Notes: generated by a model not told the origin, from the sequence alone. Shown: positions 8,233 to 16,601, counted from the stretch's first letter. The stretch: 64,000 bases of DNA from Phycisphaerae bacterium (GCA_023150615.1 JAKLKO010000006.1:62001-126000), one strand, 5' to 3'. Made by a program: numbers and translations.

Positions 8233-9096
8233 ATGCTCGATACCGTACTCGTCCTCGGAAGCGGAACGATGGGTCGCGGGATTGCCCAGGTCGCGGCGAC
8301 GACGGGTCTGACCGCGATCCTGCACGACGCCTCGGCGGCGCAGTTGAAGGGCGCCGTCGCGGAGATCGAGAAAAGCGTCGCCAAGCTCGCCGAGAAGGGC
8401 AAGCTGACCGCGGAGCAGGCGTCGGGCCTCAAGTCGCACCTGGTCGTCTGCGAGTCGCTCGACGCGGTGGAGTGGAAACGCGTCGATGTCGTCATCGAGG
8501 CAATCATCGAGAACTTCGACGCGAAGACGGAGCTGTATCGGCAGATCCTCCCGCGGTTTCGGCCGGACACGATCCTGGCGTCGAACACGTCCAGCATCAG
8601 CATCACGAAGCTGGCGGCGGCGACGGACCGGCCGGCGCGGTTCATCGGCATGCACTTCTTCAATCCGGTGCCGCTGATGGCGCTCGTGGAGTTGATCCGC
8701 GGTCTGGCGACGGACGACGTGACCTGCGAGACGATCGAGGGGCTGGCGCGTCGCATGGGCAAGACGCCGCTGCGGTGCAACGACATGCCGGGGTTCGTGT
8801 CGAACCGCGTGCTGATGCCGATGATCAACGAGGCGGCGTACGCGCTGATGGAGGGCGTGGCGACCGAAAAGAACATCGACGAGATCATGAAGCTCGGGTG
8901 CAACTTCCCGATGGGGCCGCTGACGCTGGCCGACTTCATCGGCATCGACGTCTGCGTGAACATCCTCGAGGTGATGCACCGCGACCTGGGCGACCCGAAG
9001 TTCCGACCGTGTCCGCTGTTGCGGAAGATGGTGGATGCGGGTCGGCTGGGGCGCAAGAGCGGGCGGGGGTTTTATGAGTACGGCGGAAAGGCATAG
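8233..9096 (+). CDS. 3-hydroxybutyryl-CoA dehydrogenase
   Basis: A 287-residue NAD-dependent enzyme that would oxidise 3-hydroxybutyryl-CoA to acetoacetyl-CoA. The Rossmann motif GSGTMGRGIAQVAA begins at residue 9. The SNTSSISITKLA strand, the catalytic His (H141) in GMHFFNPVPLM with its partner Glu (about E153), and the NDMPGFVSNRVL helix follow in the family order. Length matches stand-alone bacterial Hbd/PaaH rather than the hydratase-dehydrogenase fusion FadB. The enoyl-CoA hydratase gene starts 6 bp after the stop, so the two are certainly translated from one message. A perfect AGGAGG ribosome site fixes the start. Confidence 0.92.
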   Translation: MLDTVLVLGSGTMGRGIAQVAATTGLTAILHDASAAQLKGAVAEIEKSVAKLAEKGKLTAEQASGLKSHLVVCESLDAVEWKRVDVVIEAIIENFDAKTELYRQILPRFRPDTILASNTSSISITKLAAATDRPARFIGMHFFNPVPLMALVELIRGLATDDVTCETIEGLARRMGKTPLRCNDMPGFVSNRVLMPMINEAAYALMEGVATEKNIDEIMKLGCNFPMGPLTLADFIGIDVCVNILEVMHRDLGDPKFRPCPLLRKMVDAGRLGRKSGRGFYEYGGKA

Positions 9097-9102
9097 GCAA
9101 GC

Positions 9103-9876
9103 ATGAGCACGAATGCCAAGTACATCGCCGGCGGCGTAATCGGTCGCCTGGTATTTTCGAGCGAGAAGGGCGTCAACGTCATCTCGACGCCGTTCCTGAG
9201 GGAGCTTGACGCGCGGCTGGCGGAGGTCGAGGGCGACGCAGCGCTGCGCGTCCTGATCGTGATCGGCGAGGGAAAGACGTTTCTCGCCGGGGCCGACATT
9301 GCGGAGATGTCCGCGGCTGCGCCGAGCGCGGGTCGCGACTTTGCCGCGCTGGGCAAGCGGGTCTTCGACCGGCTGGCGACGCTCGGCAACGCGGTGACGA
9401 TCGCGGCGATCAACGGCGCGGCGCTGGGCGGCGGGTGCGAGGTGTCGCTGGCGTGCGACCTGCGCGTGATGTCGTCCGCGGCGAAGATCGGCATGCCGGA
9501 GGTGAAGCTCGGACTGATTCCGGGTTGGGGCGGAACGCAGCGGGCGTTGCACCTGCTCGGCCCGGCGCGGGCCCGGCGACTCGTCTTCACCGGCGATCCG
9601 ATCGACGCGAAGCTGGCCGTCGAGATCGGACTGGTCAACGAGGCCGTTGAGCCGGACCAACTCCTGGAGGTGGCGGTGAAGCTGGCGAGCCAGATCGCCG
9701 CGAACGGACCGCAGGCGGTGCGCCTCGCCAAGCGGGTGATGAGTCGTGTCGAATCGGAACTGCTGAAGTCCGGCATGGAGGCGGAAACGGCGGCGTTCGC
9801 CGAAGTGTTCGCGAGCGAGCAGGGCCGCGAGGGCTGCAAGGCCTTTCTCGAAAAGCGGCCGGCCAGGTGGACGTAG
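9103..9876 (+). CDS. Enoyl-CoA hydratase (crotonase family)
   Basis: A 257-residue crotonase-fold protein that would hydrate crotonyl-CoA to 3-hydroxybutyryl-CoA. The oxyanion-hole segment FLAGADIAEM lies near residue 60. Both catalytic glutamates of true hydratases are present: E113 in GGGCEVSLACD and E133 in IGMPEVKLGLIPGWGGTQR, exactly 20 residues apart as in rat mitochondrial hydratase (E144/E164). This separates it from crotonase relatives that lack one Glu. It sits 6 bp behind the dehydrogenase gene. The gap to the following mutase is 87 bp and holds a separate promoter. Confidence 0.9.
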   Translation: MSTNAKYIAGGVIGRLVFSSEKGVNVISTPFLRELDARLAEVEGDAALRVLIVIGEGKTFLAGADIAEMSAAAPSAGRDFAALGKRVFDRLATLGNAVTIAAINGAALGGGCEVSLACDLRVMSSAAKIGMPEVKLGLIPGWGGTQRALHLLGPARARRLVFTGDPIDAKLAVEIGLVNEAVEPDQLLEVAVKLASQIAANGPQAVRLAKRVMSRVESELLKSGMEAETAAFAEVFASEQGREGCKAFLEKRPARWT

Positions 9877-9925
9877 TAGATCGCCGTTGCGCGGCGCATC
9901 TCCGGTACCGTATTCGTAGCTTCGA

Positions 9926-9934
9926 TGTTAGAAT
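9926..9934 (+). promoter_or_regulatory. Extended -10 promoter of the acyl-CoA mutase gene
   Basis: TGtTAGAAT (9926-9934) is an extended -10 with five of six hexamer bases. No clear -35 is visible, which is typical of extended -10 promoters. The transcript would start near 9941, giving a leader of about 23 bases that includes AGAGGA before the ATG at 9964. Confidence 0.4.
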
Positions 9935-9963
9935 TCCGCGGAGAGTCCAGCAGAGGATGCCGT

Positions 9964-11592
9964 ATGCACAAATCGCTCAATGGCACGCCGGCTCCCGTGA
10001 CGGGCGCAATCGGTCCGCACACGACGATCTCGGGCCGGCCGCTGAAACCGGTTTACGGACCGCGCGACGTCTCCGATCTCGATCCGGCGCGCGACTGGCC
10101 CGATCCCGGGGAGTTCCCGTTCACGCGCGGCGTGCACCCGGACATGTATCGCGGCAAGCTGTGGACGATGCGGCAATTCGCCGGCTTCGGCACGGCGCGT
10201 CAGACCAACGAGCGCTTCAAGTTCCTGCTGTCGCGCGGCCAGACAGGCCTGTCCACGGCATTCGATCTTCCGACGCTGATGGGCCGAGACAGCGACGACC
10301 CGCTGTCGACGGGCGAGGTGGGCCGTTGCGGCGTGGCGATCGACTCGCTGGCGGACTTTGAGACGTTGTTCCACGGGATCGACCTTGGCGCGGTAAGCGT
10401 GTCGATGACGATCAATGCGCCGGCCGCGATCCTGCTGGCGTTCTACATCGCCACGGGCGACAAGCAGGGCGTGCCGCGCGAGCAACTCCGGGGGACGTGC
10501 CAGAACGACATCCTCAAGGAGTTCCACGCACAGAACGAGTTTTATTTCCCGCCGCGCGAATCGGTGAAGCTGGTCGTCGACACGATTCAGTTGTGCGCGG
10601 ACGAGCTGCCGCAGTACAACCCGGTCAGCATCAGCGGCTATCACATTCGTGAAGCGGGAAGCACGGCAGGTCAGGAGCTCGCCTTCACGCTCGGCGACGG
10701 CCTGCACTACGTCGAGGCATGCATCGAGCGCGGCATGGCGGTGGATACATTCGCACCGCGGCTGAGCTTCTTCTTTAACAGCCACAACGATTTCTTCGAG
10801 GAGATCGCGAAGTTCCGCGCGGCGCGGCGGTTGTGGGCGCGGTACATGCGCGAGCGCTTCGGCGCAAAGAGCGAGCGTTCGTGCTGGCTGCGGTTCCACG
10901 CGCAGACGGCCGGATGCAGCCTCTACGGCAAGCAGGTGCACAACAACATCGTGCGCGTGGCGTACCAGGCGATGGCGGCCGTTCTCGGCGGTTGCCAGAG
11001 TCTTCACACGAACAGCATGGACGAGACGCTGGCGCTGCCGAGCGAGCACGCGGTCACGGTTGCGCTGCGGACGCAGCAGATCCTGGCGTTCGAGACGGGC
11101 GTGACAAGCGTCGTCGATCCGCTCGGCGGAAGCTTTTTCATCGAACGGCTGACGAAGGACCTCGAGGACGAGGCGGCGGAGTACATCCGGCGGATCGACG
11201 AGATGGGCGGGATGACGGCGGCGATCGAGTCTGGCTACATCCGCCGTGAGATCGCGGACGCCGCGTTCCGCTACAGCCGTGCCGTGGAGTCGAAGGACAA
11301 GATCGTTGTCGGCGTGAACGACTATCTGGAGGACGACGGCCCGGCGATCGAGCTGCTGAAGATCGGGCAGGACACGGAGGATGAGCAGGTCGCCTCGCTG
11401 CGAACGCTGCGGGCGCGTCGGGATCCGTCCCGACTCGCGGCGGCCCTGCATCGCGTCACGGCCGATGCGAAGGCCGGTCGCAACGTGATGCCGGCGTTGA
11501 TCGACGGGGCGAAGGCCTACGCGACGGTCGGCGAGATGATGCGGGCGCTCGAAACGGCCCTGGGGCGCTACGACGGCGGCGCGCTGTGGTAG
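9964..11592 (+). CDS. Acyl-CoA mutase large subunit, isobutyryl-CoA mutase type (annotated generally as methylmalonyl-CoA mutase)
   Basis: A 542-residue catalytic (TIM-barrel) subunit of an adenosylcobalamin-dependent acyl-CoA mutase, carrying FDLPTLMGRDSDDP, SISGYHIREAGSTA, FAPRLSFFF and QSLHTNSMDETLALP. The two positions that set substrate in this superfamily read Phe (F72, in RQFAGFG) and Gln (Q190, in HAQNEF). Methylmalonyl-CoA mutases have Tyr and Arg there (Y89/R207 in Propionibacterium); isobutyryl-CoA mutase has Phe and Gln (F80/Q198). The spacing of 118 residues is the same in all three, so the alignment is secure. The protein ends before any B12-binding domain and no DxHxxG motif occurs, so a separate small subunit is required and is not encoded nearby. 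ATG 9964 is preferred over an upstream in-frame ATG at 9925, because AGAGGA precedes it. Confidence 0.85.
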   Translation: MHKSLNGTPAPVTGAIGPHTTISGRPLKPVYGPRDVSDLDPARDWPDPGEFPFTRGVHPDMYRGKLWTMRQFAGFGTARQTNERFKFLLSRGQTGLSTAFDLPTLMGRDSDDPLSTGEVGRCGVAIDSLADFETLFHGIDLGAVSVSMTINAPAAILLAFYIATGDKQGVPREQLRGTCQNDILKEFHAQNEFYFPPRESVKLVVDTIQLCADELPQYNPVSISGYHIREAGSTAGQELAFTLGDGLHYVEACIERGMAVDTFAPRLSFFFNSHNDFFEEIAKFRAARRLWARYMRERFGAKSERSCWLRFHAQTAGCSLYGKQVHNNIVRVAYQAMAAVLGGCQSLHTNSMDETLALPSEHAVTVALRTQQILAFETGVTSVVDPLGGSFFIERLTKDLEDEAAEYIRRIDEMGGMTAAIESGYIRREIADAAFRYSRAVESKDKIVVGVNDYLEDDGPAIELLKIGQDTEDEQVASLRTLRARRDPSRLAAALHRVTADAKAGRNVMPALIDGAKAYATVGEMMRALETALGRYDGGALW

Positions 11593-11595
11593 AAT
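11587..11595 (+). promoter_or_regulatory. Extended -10 promoter overlapping the mutase stop codon
   Basis: TGgTAGAAT (11587-11595) has the same form as the element at 9926-9934, and its TAG is the stop codon of the mutase gene. It would start a transcript near 11602, about 43 bases before the lipoprotein ATG. No -35 is evident. Confidence 0.35.
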
Positions 11596-11644
11596 AGCGT
11601 TCCCGAACACGGCCCTGTGCGTCGGAGCGATCAAGGAGTCGGCC

Positions 11645-12040
11645 ATGACACGGGGACTTCACATTCTGGCGACCGTCGCGTTTCTCGCCGCGCTCGGTTC
11701 GTGCAACCTCCTGTCGTTTCTGTTCGGAGCGCCGCAGTCCCTCGAGGGGAACTGGCGGAGCACCGGTGCCGGCGATGCCTGCCTGACCGTCTCGGGCGGA
11801 AAGATCACGTCGTACGACAATTGCGCGGGAACGTCGTACACGATCACGTCCAATCCGAACGCCATGGTCAACGGCGCGCAGGTTCAGATTGAATTGACGT
11901 ACGATGCCAACCTGGGCATGTCGGTACGGACGGTCTTCGACCTGCAATGGCAGGCGAACGGCACGCTCACCGGCACGGCAAGTACGTTTCTGAACGGCGC
12001 GCCGTCCGGTTCGGTGCAGGTGACGTGGATGCGCCGCTGA
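11645..12040 (+). CDS. Small predicted lipoprotein of unknown function
   Basis: A 131-residue exported protein. A basic start (MTR) is followed by a hydrophobic stretch, [16 protein letters not shown], ending in a lipobox-like Leu-Gly-Ser-Cys at residues 17-20, so it should be lipid-anchored. The mature part is rich in Thr, Ser, Asn and Gly with alternating hydrophobic residues ([20 protein letters not shown]), which suggests a beta-sandwich or lipocalin-like fold. It resembles short lipoproteins that bind ligands nonspecifically, but I recognise no family. GGAG is well placed before the ATG. It is probably unrelated to the acyl-CoA genes, because it has its own promoter candidate and faces a convergent gene. 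Confidence 0.65.
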   Translation: MTRGLHILATVAFLAALGSCNLLSFLFGAPQSLEGNWRSTGAGDACLTVSGGKITSYDNCAGTSYTITSNPNAMVNGAQVQIELTYDANLGMSVRTVFDLQWQANGTLTGTASTFLNGAPSGSVQVTWMRR

Positions 12041-12076
12041 GCCGGCTGCGTCTGCGGCGCGCCGGCGTCGCGGTTT

Positions 12077-13231
12077 TCAGACGAAGGCGGTGCTCACGTC
12101 GGTGGGTACGGATGCACTCAGCACGCGGCAGCCGTCCGGTGTGATCGCGACGACATCTTCGATCCGCACGCCGAACTGCCCCGGAATGTACACCCCAGGT
12201 TCGACCGTCACGACCATTCCCGCTTCGAGGGCACGCCGCGATCCTTCAACGAGATAGGGCGGTTCGTGGATGTCGAGGCCGATGCCGTGCCCGAGGCGAT
12301 GCACGAAGCAGTCGCCGAAGCCGGCGGCCTCGATGACTCGCCGGGCCGCCGCATCGACGGATTCGCAGGTCACGCCGGGCCGCAGAGCCTGGATCGCGGC
12401 TCGCCGGGCGCGTCGGACGGCGTCGTATGCACGGCGGGCGCGGTCCGGCGGCGTGCCGAGCGCGTAGGTCCGCGTCAGGTCGCCGAAGTAGCCGCCGACC
12501 TGCACGACGAAGTCGCACACGATGAGGTCGCCGTCTTGCAGGCGGCGCGAACCGCTCGGGCGATGAGGAACGGCTGCGTTCGGGCCGAATTGGAACAGCC
12601 CTTGGCCGGTCGGATGGCCGCGCTTCCGCATCTCGTGATTCGCACCCCAGAGCAGGTCGGCTTCCGAGACGCCGGCTCGAATCAGGCCGGGCAGAACGTC
12701 GTACACAGAGCCGGTGACCTTTACGGCCCGCTCGATCGCCTCCAGTTCGGCAGGCGACTTGACGATGCGGATGGCCTCGATGATGCCGGGATCGCGCTTC
12801 AGCGTGATTCCATCAACCGCTTCGCGCAGTCGTTCGAGCGCGCCGATCCACATGAAATCATCCACGGCGACCGTGCCGCGGTCGACGCCGAGCGATCGCA
12901 ACGCGGCGGCCACGGTCGCGTAGGGATCGGCGTGTTCCGGCCACGCGAAAACGGTGACTCCGTCAACCAGCTCGCGGTCGGTCGGTGCCTCGAAGGCGGG
13001 GCAGATGAGGGCGACGCGCCCGGTTCTGTCGATCAGACCGCATACCAGGCGGTCGCTGGGTTGCAGCGGCGTTCCGATGAATGCGCGTAGGTTGGACGGC
13101 GCAAAGACGAGCAGGGCGTCGAGATGCTGGCGCTCGAGCGCTTCGGGCACGTCGCCGCGATGCTCGGCGATGAGCGCGTCGGGAATCACGCTCGCGTTGG
13201 GCAGGTCGGCGGGACCGATGGGTTTGGGCAC
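12077..13231 (-). CDS. M24 family metallopeptidase (Xaa-Pro aminopeptidase/dipeptidase type)
   Basis: A 384-residue pita-bread-fold peptidase that would remove an N-terminal residue in front of proline or split Xaa-Pro dipeptides. The N-terminal creatinase-like domain covers about residues 20-155. The catalytic domain supplies all five dinuclear metal ligands: D240 (CDFVVQ), D251 (GDLTRTY, eleven residues later as in the family), H315 ([13 protein letters not shown]), E344 (VEPGVY) and E358 (RIEDVV). The GTG start lies only 6 bases from a promoter -10 element, so the mRNA may be leaderless. It is convergent with the lipoprotein gene. A stand-alone creatinase is less likely given the H-E-P-P signature of the PepP/PepQ group. 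Confidence 0.85.
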   Translation of the reverse strand: MPKPIGPADLPNASVIPDALIAEHRGDVPEALERQHLDALLVFAPSNLRAFIGTPLQPSDRLVCGLIDRTGRVALICPAFEAPTDRELVDGVTVFAWPEHADPYATVAAALRSLGVDRGTVAVDDFMWIGALERLREAVDGITLKRDPGIIEAIRIVKSPAELEAIERAVKVTGSVYDVLPGLIRAGVSEADLLWGANHEMRKRGHPTGQGLFQFGPNAAVPHRPSGSRRLQDGDLIVCDFVVQVGGYFGDLTRTYALGTPPDRARRAYDAVRRARRAAIQALRPGVTCESVDAAARRVIEAAGFGDCFVHRLGHGIGLDIHEPPYLVEGSRRALEAGMVVTVEPGVYIPGQFGVRIEDVVAITPDGCRVLSASVPTDVSTAFV

Positions 13232-13237
13232 ACCGGC

Positions 13238-13266
13238 AGTTTAACGTTAACAAATGAGATGTTCAA
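13238..13266 (-). promoter_or_regulatory. Promoter of the M24 peptidase gene, apparently leaderless
   Basis: Read on the minus strand: TTGAAC (13261-13266), a 17-base spacer, then TAAACT (13238-13243), each four of six consensus bases. Only six bases separate the -10 from the GTG at 13229-13231, so transcription would begin at or within a base of the start codon. There is no room for a Shine-Dalgarno sequence. Confidence 0.45.
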
Positions 13267-13345
13267 GGGCAAAAAAACCTCAATCCGAGTCTGGAATCTA
13301 CGAGGCCCCGCACACACGGACCTCGATTGACATGTCGACGCGAAC

Positions 13346-14221
13346 TCATGGCGACGATTTCCGCGCTGGGCCCGCGCGCGCAAGTTCGAGCCAGCGGTCG
13401 ACCGATACGGCCTCCGGACGAAGCGCGGGATCAATCCCAATCTCGCTGCACAGCACGTCGAAGTCCGGAATCGAGAGTTTGGCCGCCGTCCATTGCAGCG
13501 TCTTTCGGCGGTGATTGAAGAACTGCCGCGCCAGCTCGGCGAGTGCACGTCGGTGACGCCAATGCGGCGATTCGACGGCGCGCGGCGTCAGCGCGATCAT
13601 CGAAGATTCGACCTTGGGGGCGGGCCAGAATGCCTCGGGCGGAACGCGGGCGATGCGATGCCCCACCGCAAGTCCCTGAGCGACGATGCTGGCGACGCCG
13701 TACGCGCTGGTTCGCGGCGATGCGAGGAACCGCTCGCCGACCTCCTTCTGCACCGTAAAGCACAATCGCTCGAGCCGATCCTCGCCGCAGAGCAGGTTGA
13801 GCACCAGCGGCGTCGCGATGTCGTATGGGAGGTTCGCAACGAGTTTGACCGTCCGGCCGTCATGTGCTGCACGATGGATCGCCTCGGCAAGCGGCGGCGC
13901 GAGACGCGCCTTGCTCTCGAGTGCGTCGGTAACTAGCCACTCGATGTTCAATCGGGCCGCGTTCTGGGTCTTCGCGATTTCCGCGAGTCCACGGTCGATC
14001 TCCACGGCGATGACGGACTGCGCGCGGCTGGCGAGCTCGCCGGTGAGCGAGCCCGTGCCCGCGCCGACCTCAATGATGACGTCGCGCGGGCCAATTTCCG
14101 CCGCGTCGACCAGCTTGTACATGAGATTTCGATCGATGAGAAAGTGCTGGCCGAAGCGCTTTCGCGGCGCATACGGCCCGGCGGACAAGAGCGATCGAAT
14201 CTCGCGCTGCGTCTGAAACAT
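13346..14221 (-). CDS. rsmA: 16S rRNA (adenine1518-N6/adenine1519-N6)-dimethyltransferase
   Basis: A 291-residue KsgA/RsmA protein that dimethylates two adjacent adenines in the 3' terminal hairpin of 16S rRNA during small-subunit assembly. It shows the family N-terminus RKRFGQHFLIDRNLM, the SAM-binding VIIEVGAGTGSLTGELA, the acidic AVEIDRGLAE, and the catalytic NLPYDIATPLVLNLL (N-L-P-Y) near residue 150. The C-terminal helical domain contains FFNHRRKTLQW. The start ATG is taken at 14219-14221, which gives the normal family length; the frame is open far upstream but into unrelated sequence. A shared AT-rich -10 region separates it from the divergent regulator gene. Confidence 0.92.
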   Translation of the reverse strand: MFQTQREIRSLLSAGPYAPRKRFGQHFLIDRNLMYKLVDAAEIGPRDVIIEVGAGTGSLTGELASRAQSVIAVEIDRGLAEIAKTQNAARLNIEWLVTDALESKARLAPPLAEAIHRAAHDGRTVKLVANLPYDIATPLVLNLLCGEDRLERLCFTVQKEVGERFLASPRTSAYGVASIVAQGLAVGHRIARVPPEAFWPAPKVESSMIALTPRAVESPHWRHRRALAELARQFFNHRRKTLQWTAAKLSIPDFDVLCSEIGIDPALRPEAVSVDRWLELARAGPARKSSP

Positions 14222-14259
14222 GCCCGTCTCGCACGCGTCCGTGCCGGATCGCGTTGTCG

Positions 14260-14267
14260 AGTATAAT
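14260..14267. promoter_or_regulatory. AT-rich divergent -10 region (AGTATAAT)
   Basis: AGTATAAT gives TATAAT on the plus strand (14262-14267, toward the CII-like regulator, 72 bases before its ATG) and TATACT on the minus strand (14260-14265, toward rsmA, about 40 bases before its ATG). No good -35 box is found for either direction, so this rests on the -10 alone. Confidence 0.35.
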
Positions 14268-14338
14268 GGACTCGATTTTTGACGCGCGCTGGCCGGATCG
14301 GGCCCGGGCGCGGCGCAGAAGAGACGCGGAGGTGCGCG

Positions 14339-14806
14339 ATGCAATCGTACGAGGTCTTGCGGAAGGCCGTGGACCGGGTGGGCGTCAAGGCGGTCGCAGC
14401 GGAACTCCGGGTCTCGCCCGCGCTGGTGTACAAGTGGTGTGAAGAGTCGGACGCGGATGATCCGGACGCCAGTGGCACGCGGAATCCGCTGGATCGGCTG
14501 CGGGAGGTCGTGCGGTTGACCGGCGACACGGACATCGTCAACTGGCTGTGCCACGAGGCCGGCGGGTTTTTCGTGACGAACCCGCCCGTGCGGAAGGCGA
14601 ACTTCGATGCGGAGCTGCTCGAATCGACGCAACGGCTGGTCCTCGCGTTCAGCCGCCTGCTGGAGGAGGTCAGCCGGTCGGCGTCCGACGATGGTCAGAT
14701 CAAGTCCGATGAGGCCGAACGGATCCGGGACGACTGGGAGCGGCTGAAATCGACGACCGAGGCGTTCGTAACTGCGTGTGAACGCGGGGTCTACCGCACG
14801 CGCTGA
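14339..14806 (+). CDS. Phage CII-like (Phage_CP76-type) DNA-binding regulator
   Basis: A 155-residue protein. Residues 1-40 form a helix-turn-helix-like segment (GVKAVAAELRVSPALVYKW), followed by a linker with SGTRNPLDRLREVVRLTGD and then IVNWLCHEAGGFFVTNP, an arrangement known from the phage regulatory protein CII/CP76 family. The C-terminal half is a long charged helix, probably for oligomerisation. Bacterial chromosomal members of this family are uncharacterised regulators, and no prophage genes surround this one. It precedes the FHA-like and kinase genes by 128 bp in the same direction, so it may belong to the same signalling group. GGAGG stands upstream of the ATG. Confidence 0.65.
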   Translation: MQSYEVLRKAVDRVGVKAVAAELRVSPALVYKWCEESDADDPDASGTRNPLDRLREVVRLTGDTDIVNWLCHEAGGFFVTNPPVRKANFDAELLESTQRLVLAFSRLLEEVSRSASDDGQIKSDEAERIRDDWERLKSTTEAFVTACERGVYRTR

Positions 14807-14934
14807 GCGGCTGCCCGGCCGGGATCGCCACCGAATATTCGGCGCCGGAAGGCCAATATCACGGCGTCGCTCGATCCGGCCGGTCGGCCGGGGCGAGTGT
14901 CGCTGCCCGTCGGCAGTACAGACGGAGACCGGGG

Positions 14935-16524
14935 ATGTTCGGACGGCGTTCGGCAGAACGGGTGAAGGCGGCGGAGTCGGCGCTGAACGCCGGTCGGCTG
15001 GACGAGGCGTATGAATTGTTGCGCGATCCGGCGCTGCGGGACGAGTCGCGGGCCAGTGGCGTCCGATCGCGACTGTGCGAGCCGCTGCTGATGCGCGCGC
15101 AGGAACGCCTGATCGCCGAACGGTTCGGGGAAGCGCTTCAGGATCTGGATCGCGCTGCGTGGTGCGGCGCGGCACCGCAGCGCGTCGAGGAGTGGCGGCG
15201 GCGGGCGGTCGCGGCGATGCAGGACCGCCAGCGGGCGCAGCGCGAGGTTCGCGAACGACTCAACGCCGCGGAGCAGCGGCTGGCCGAAGGGGCGCTGACG
15301 CTAGCTCGGCAGGAACTCGCGCCGCTCCGTGACGAGTCCGAAGCCGCGGCGATCGCCGAGCGCGTGGCCCGTACGGCGGAGCGCGCGGAGGCGCTGCTGG
15401 CCGATGCGCGGTCGGCCGTGTCGCGCGGCGCGATCGACGAGGCGGTCCGCGCCTGCGAGGCGGTGCGGCAGATGTATCCTGGCGCCGAGGGACTGGACGC
15501 GATCGAGGACTCGGTGTGTTCCGCCGCGATGGATGACGCGAACCGCGCGCTCGCCGACGGACGGCCGGATCGGGCGCGGGCGGTGCTGGCGCAGTTGGGG
15601 CGTATCGGGTTGAATCGGCCGGCGCGGCTCGACCTGGAGCACGCGCAGAGCATCCTGAATGACGTGGCGACTTCGTTCGCGGCGGGCCGATTCGAGGTCG
15701 CGGCGATTGCGGCTGCGCGGCTCGAACAGCTCGTGCCGGGTGCGAAGTGGCTCGAGGCGCTGCGATCGAAGCTGACGCAGCTCCAGGAGCTGTCGGCGGG
15801 CGTGCGCCAAGGGCCAATCGGGTTTCTCCTGTCGCCGCAGAATGCGGCCGCTGTCATTCCTTCGATCGGTGCGGATCGAGGCGCGGCTGGTGTGGCGCCG
15901 ACGCCGCCGCCGGTGATCGTGGAGCCCGGACTGCCGAGACGGCTGATGCTGCGGATCGACGGAGCGGGCAGCTTCCTGTTGCTCCGAGGTGATCGTGTGA
16001 CCATCGGCCGCGCCGGGCCGGGTGCGACGGCCGACCTGCCGCTCGTCTCGGACTTGCCGGAGCAGGCCGCTGAGATCGTTCGCAGCGGCGAGGACTATTT
16101 CGTTCTGGCGCCCAGCGGTCTGACGGTGAACGATCAACCGGTGCGGCAAGCGCTGCTGGATCGCGAGGCGAAGCTGCGAATCGGGCGGCGCGTGCGTCTG
16201 ACGTTTCGCCGGCCGAGCCTGAAGAGTCCGTCGGCGGCGATCGACCTGGAATCGGGCGTGCGGACGGTGTCGGACGTGAGGCGCGTAATCCTGATGGGCG
16301 GACCGGTGCTTCTGGGTCCGACGTCGGAATGTCATGTCGTCCTTCCAGGCACGTCGATCGTGCTGTCGGAGCGCGGCGGTCGGATGTTTGCGCGTGGGTT
16401 GTCGGGTGGCGGCGTAATCGGTGCGATGGCGCCCGTCGTGCCGGGTCAGCCGCTGGAAATTGCGGGCGTTCGCATGTCGATTCAGGCCTGGACCGGTGTA
16501 TCGGTCGCGCCGCCGGTCGGGTGA
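14935..16524 (+). CDS. FHA-like protein with TPR-like helical N-terminus
   Basis: A 529-residue soluble protein. Residues 1-300 are Ala/Arg/Glu-rich helical repeats (ALNAGRLDEAYELLRDPALR is a clear TPR-like unit). After a Pro-rich linker near residue 325, the C-terminus contains an FHA-like beta sandwich: VTIGRAGPGATADLPLVSDL, then SGLTVNDQPVRQ and LRIGRRVRLTFRR. A second, more diverged module follows (LLGPTSECHVVLPG to the end). In the first module the Ser-x-x-His that contacts phosphothreonine in ordinary FHA domains is replaced (DLPEQAAEI), so phosphothreonine binding is doubtful. It lies 77 bp upstream of a Ser/Thr kinase gene and may be a partner or substrate of that kinase (inference). 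Confidence 0.65.
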   Translation: MFGRRSAERVKAAESALNAGRLDEAYELLRDPALRDESRASGVRSRLCEPLLMRAQERLIAERFGEALQDLDRAAWCGAAPQRVEEWRRRAVAAMQDRQRAQREVRERLNAAEQRLAEGALTLARQELAPLRDESEAAAIAERVARTAERAEALLADARSAVSRGAIDEAVRACEAVRQMYPGAEGLDAIEDSVCSAAMDDANRALADGRPDRARAVLAQLGRIGLNRPARLDLEHAQSILNDVATSFAAGRFEVAAIAAARLEQLVPGAKWLEALRSKLTQLQELSAGVRQGPIGFLLSPQNAAAVIPSIGADRGAAGVAPTPPPVIVEPGLPRRLMLRIDGAGSFLLLRGDRVTIGRAGPGATADLPLVSDLPEQAAEIVRSGEDYFVLAPSGLTVNDQPVRQALLDREAKLRIGRRVRLTFRRPSLKSPSAAIDLESGVRTVSDVRRVILMGGPVLLGPTSECHVVLPGTSIVLSERGGRMFARGLSGGGVIGAMAPVVPGQPLEIAGVRMSIQAWTGVSVAPPVG

Positions 16525-16601
16525 GGGTTCCGGTCGGTTGTCCTCCGGACGGCTCGAAGTGCGTCGGGATCAGCGGACATGCTGATTCGCGGATAGACGG
16601 G

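Noticed and set aside
7180-9660. A long open frame (over 800 codons) on the minus strand opposite the thiolase and dehydrogenase genes
   Set aside because: It mirrors GC-rich codons of well-supported plus-strand genes, is Arg/His-rich and has no recognisable domain.
4311-13252. GTTAAC-containing palindromes in two promoters (4311-4318 and 13241-13252) as a shared operator
   Set aside because: Several GTTAAC sites are expected by chance in 64 kb of this composition, and the two genes have no functional link.
14222-15175. Upstream extension of the rsmA frame to over 600 codons
   Set aside because: It runs antisense through the CII-like and FHA genes; the family N-terminus starts at 14221.
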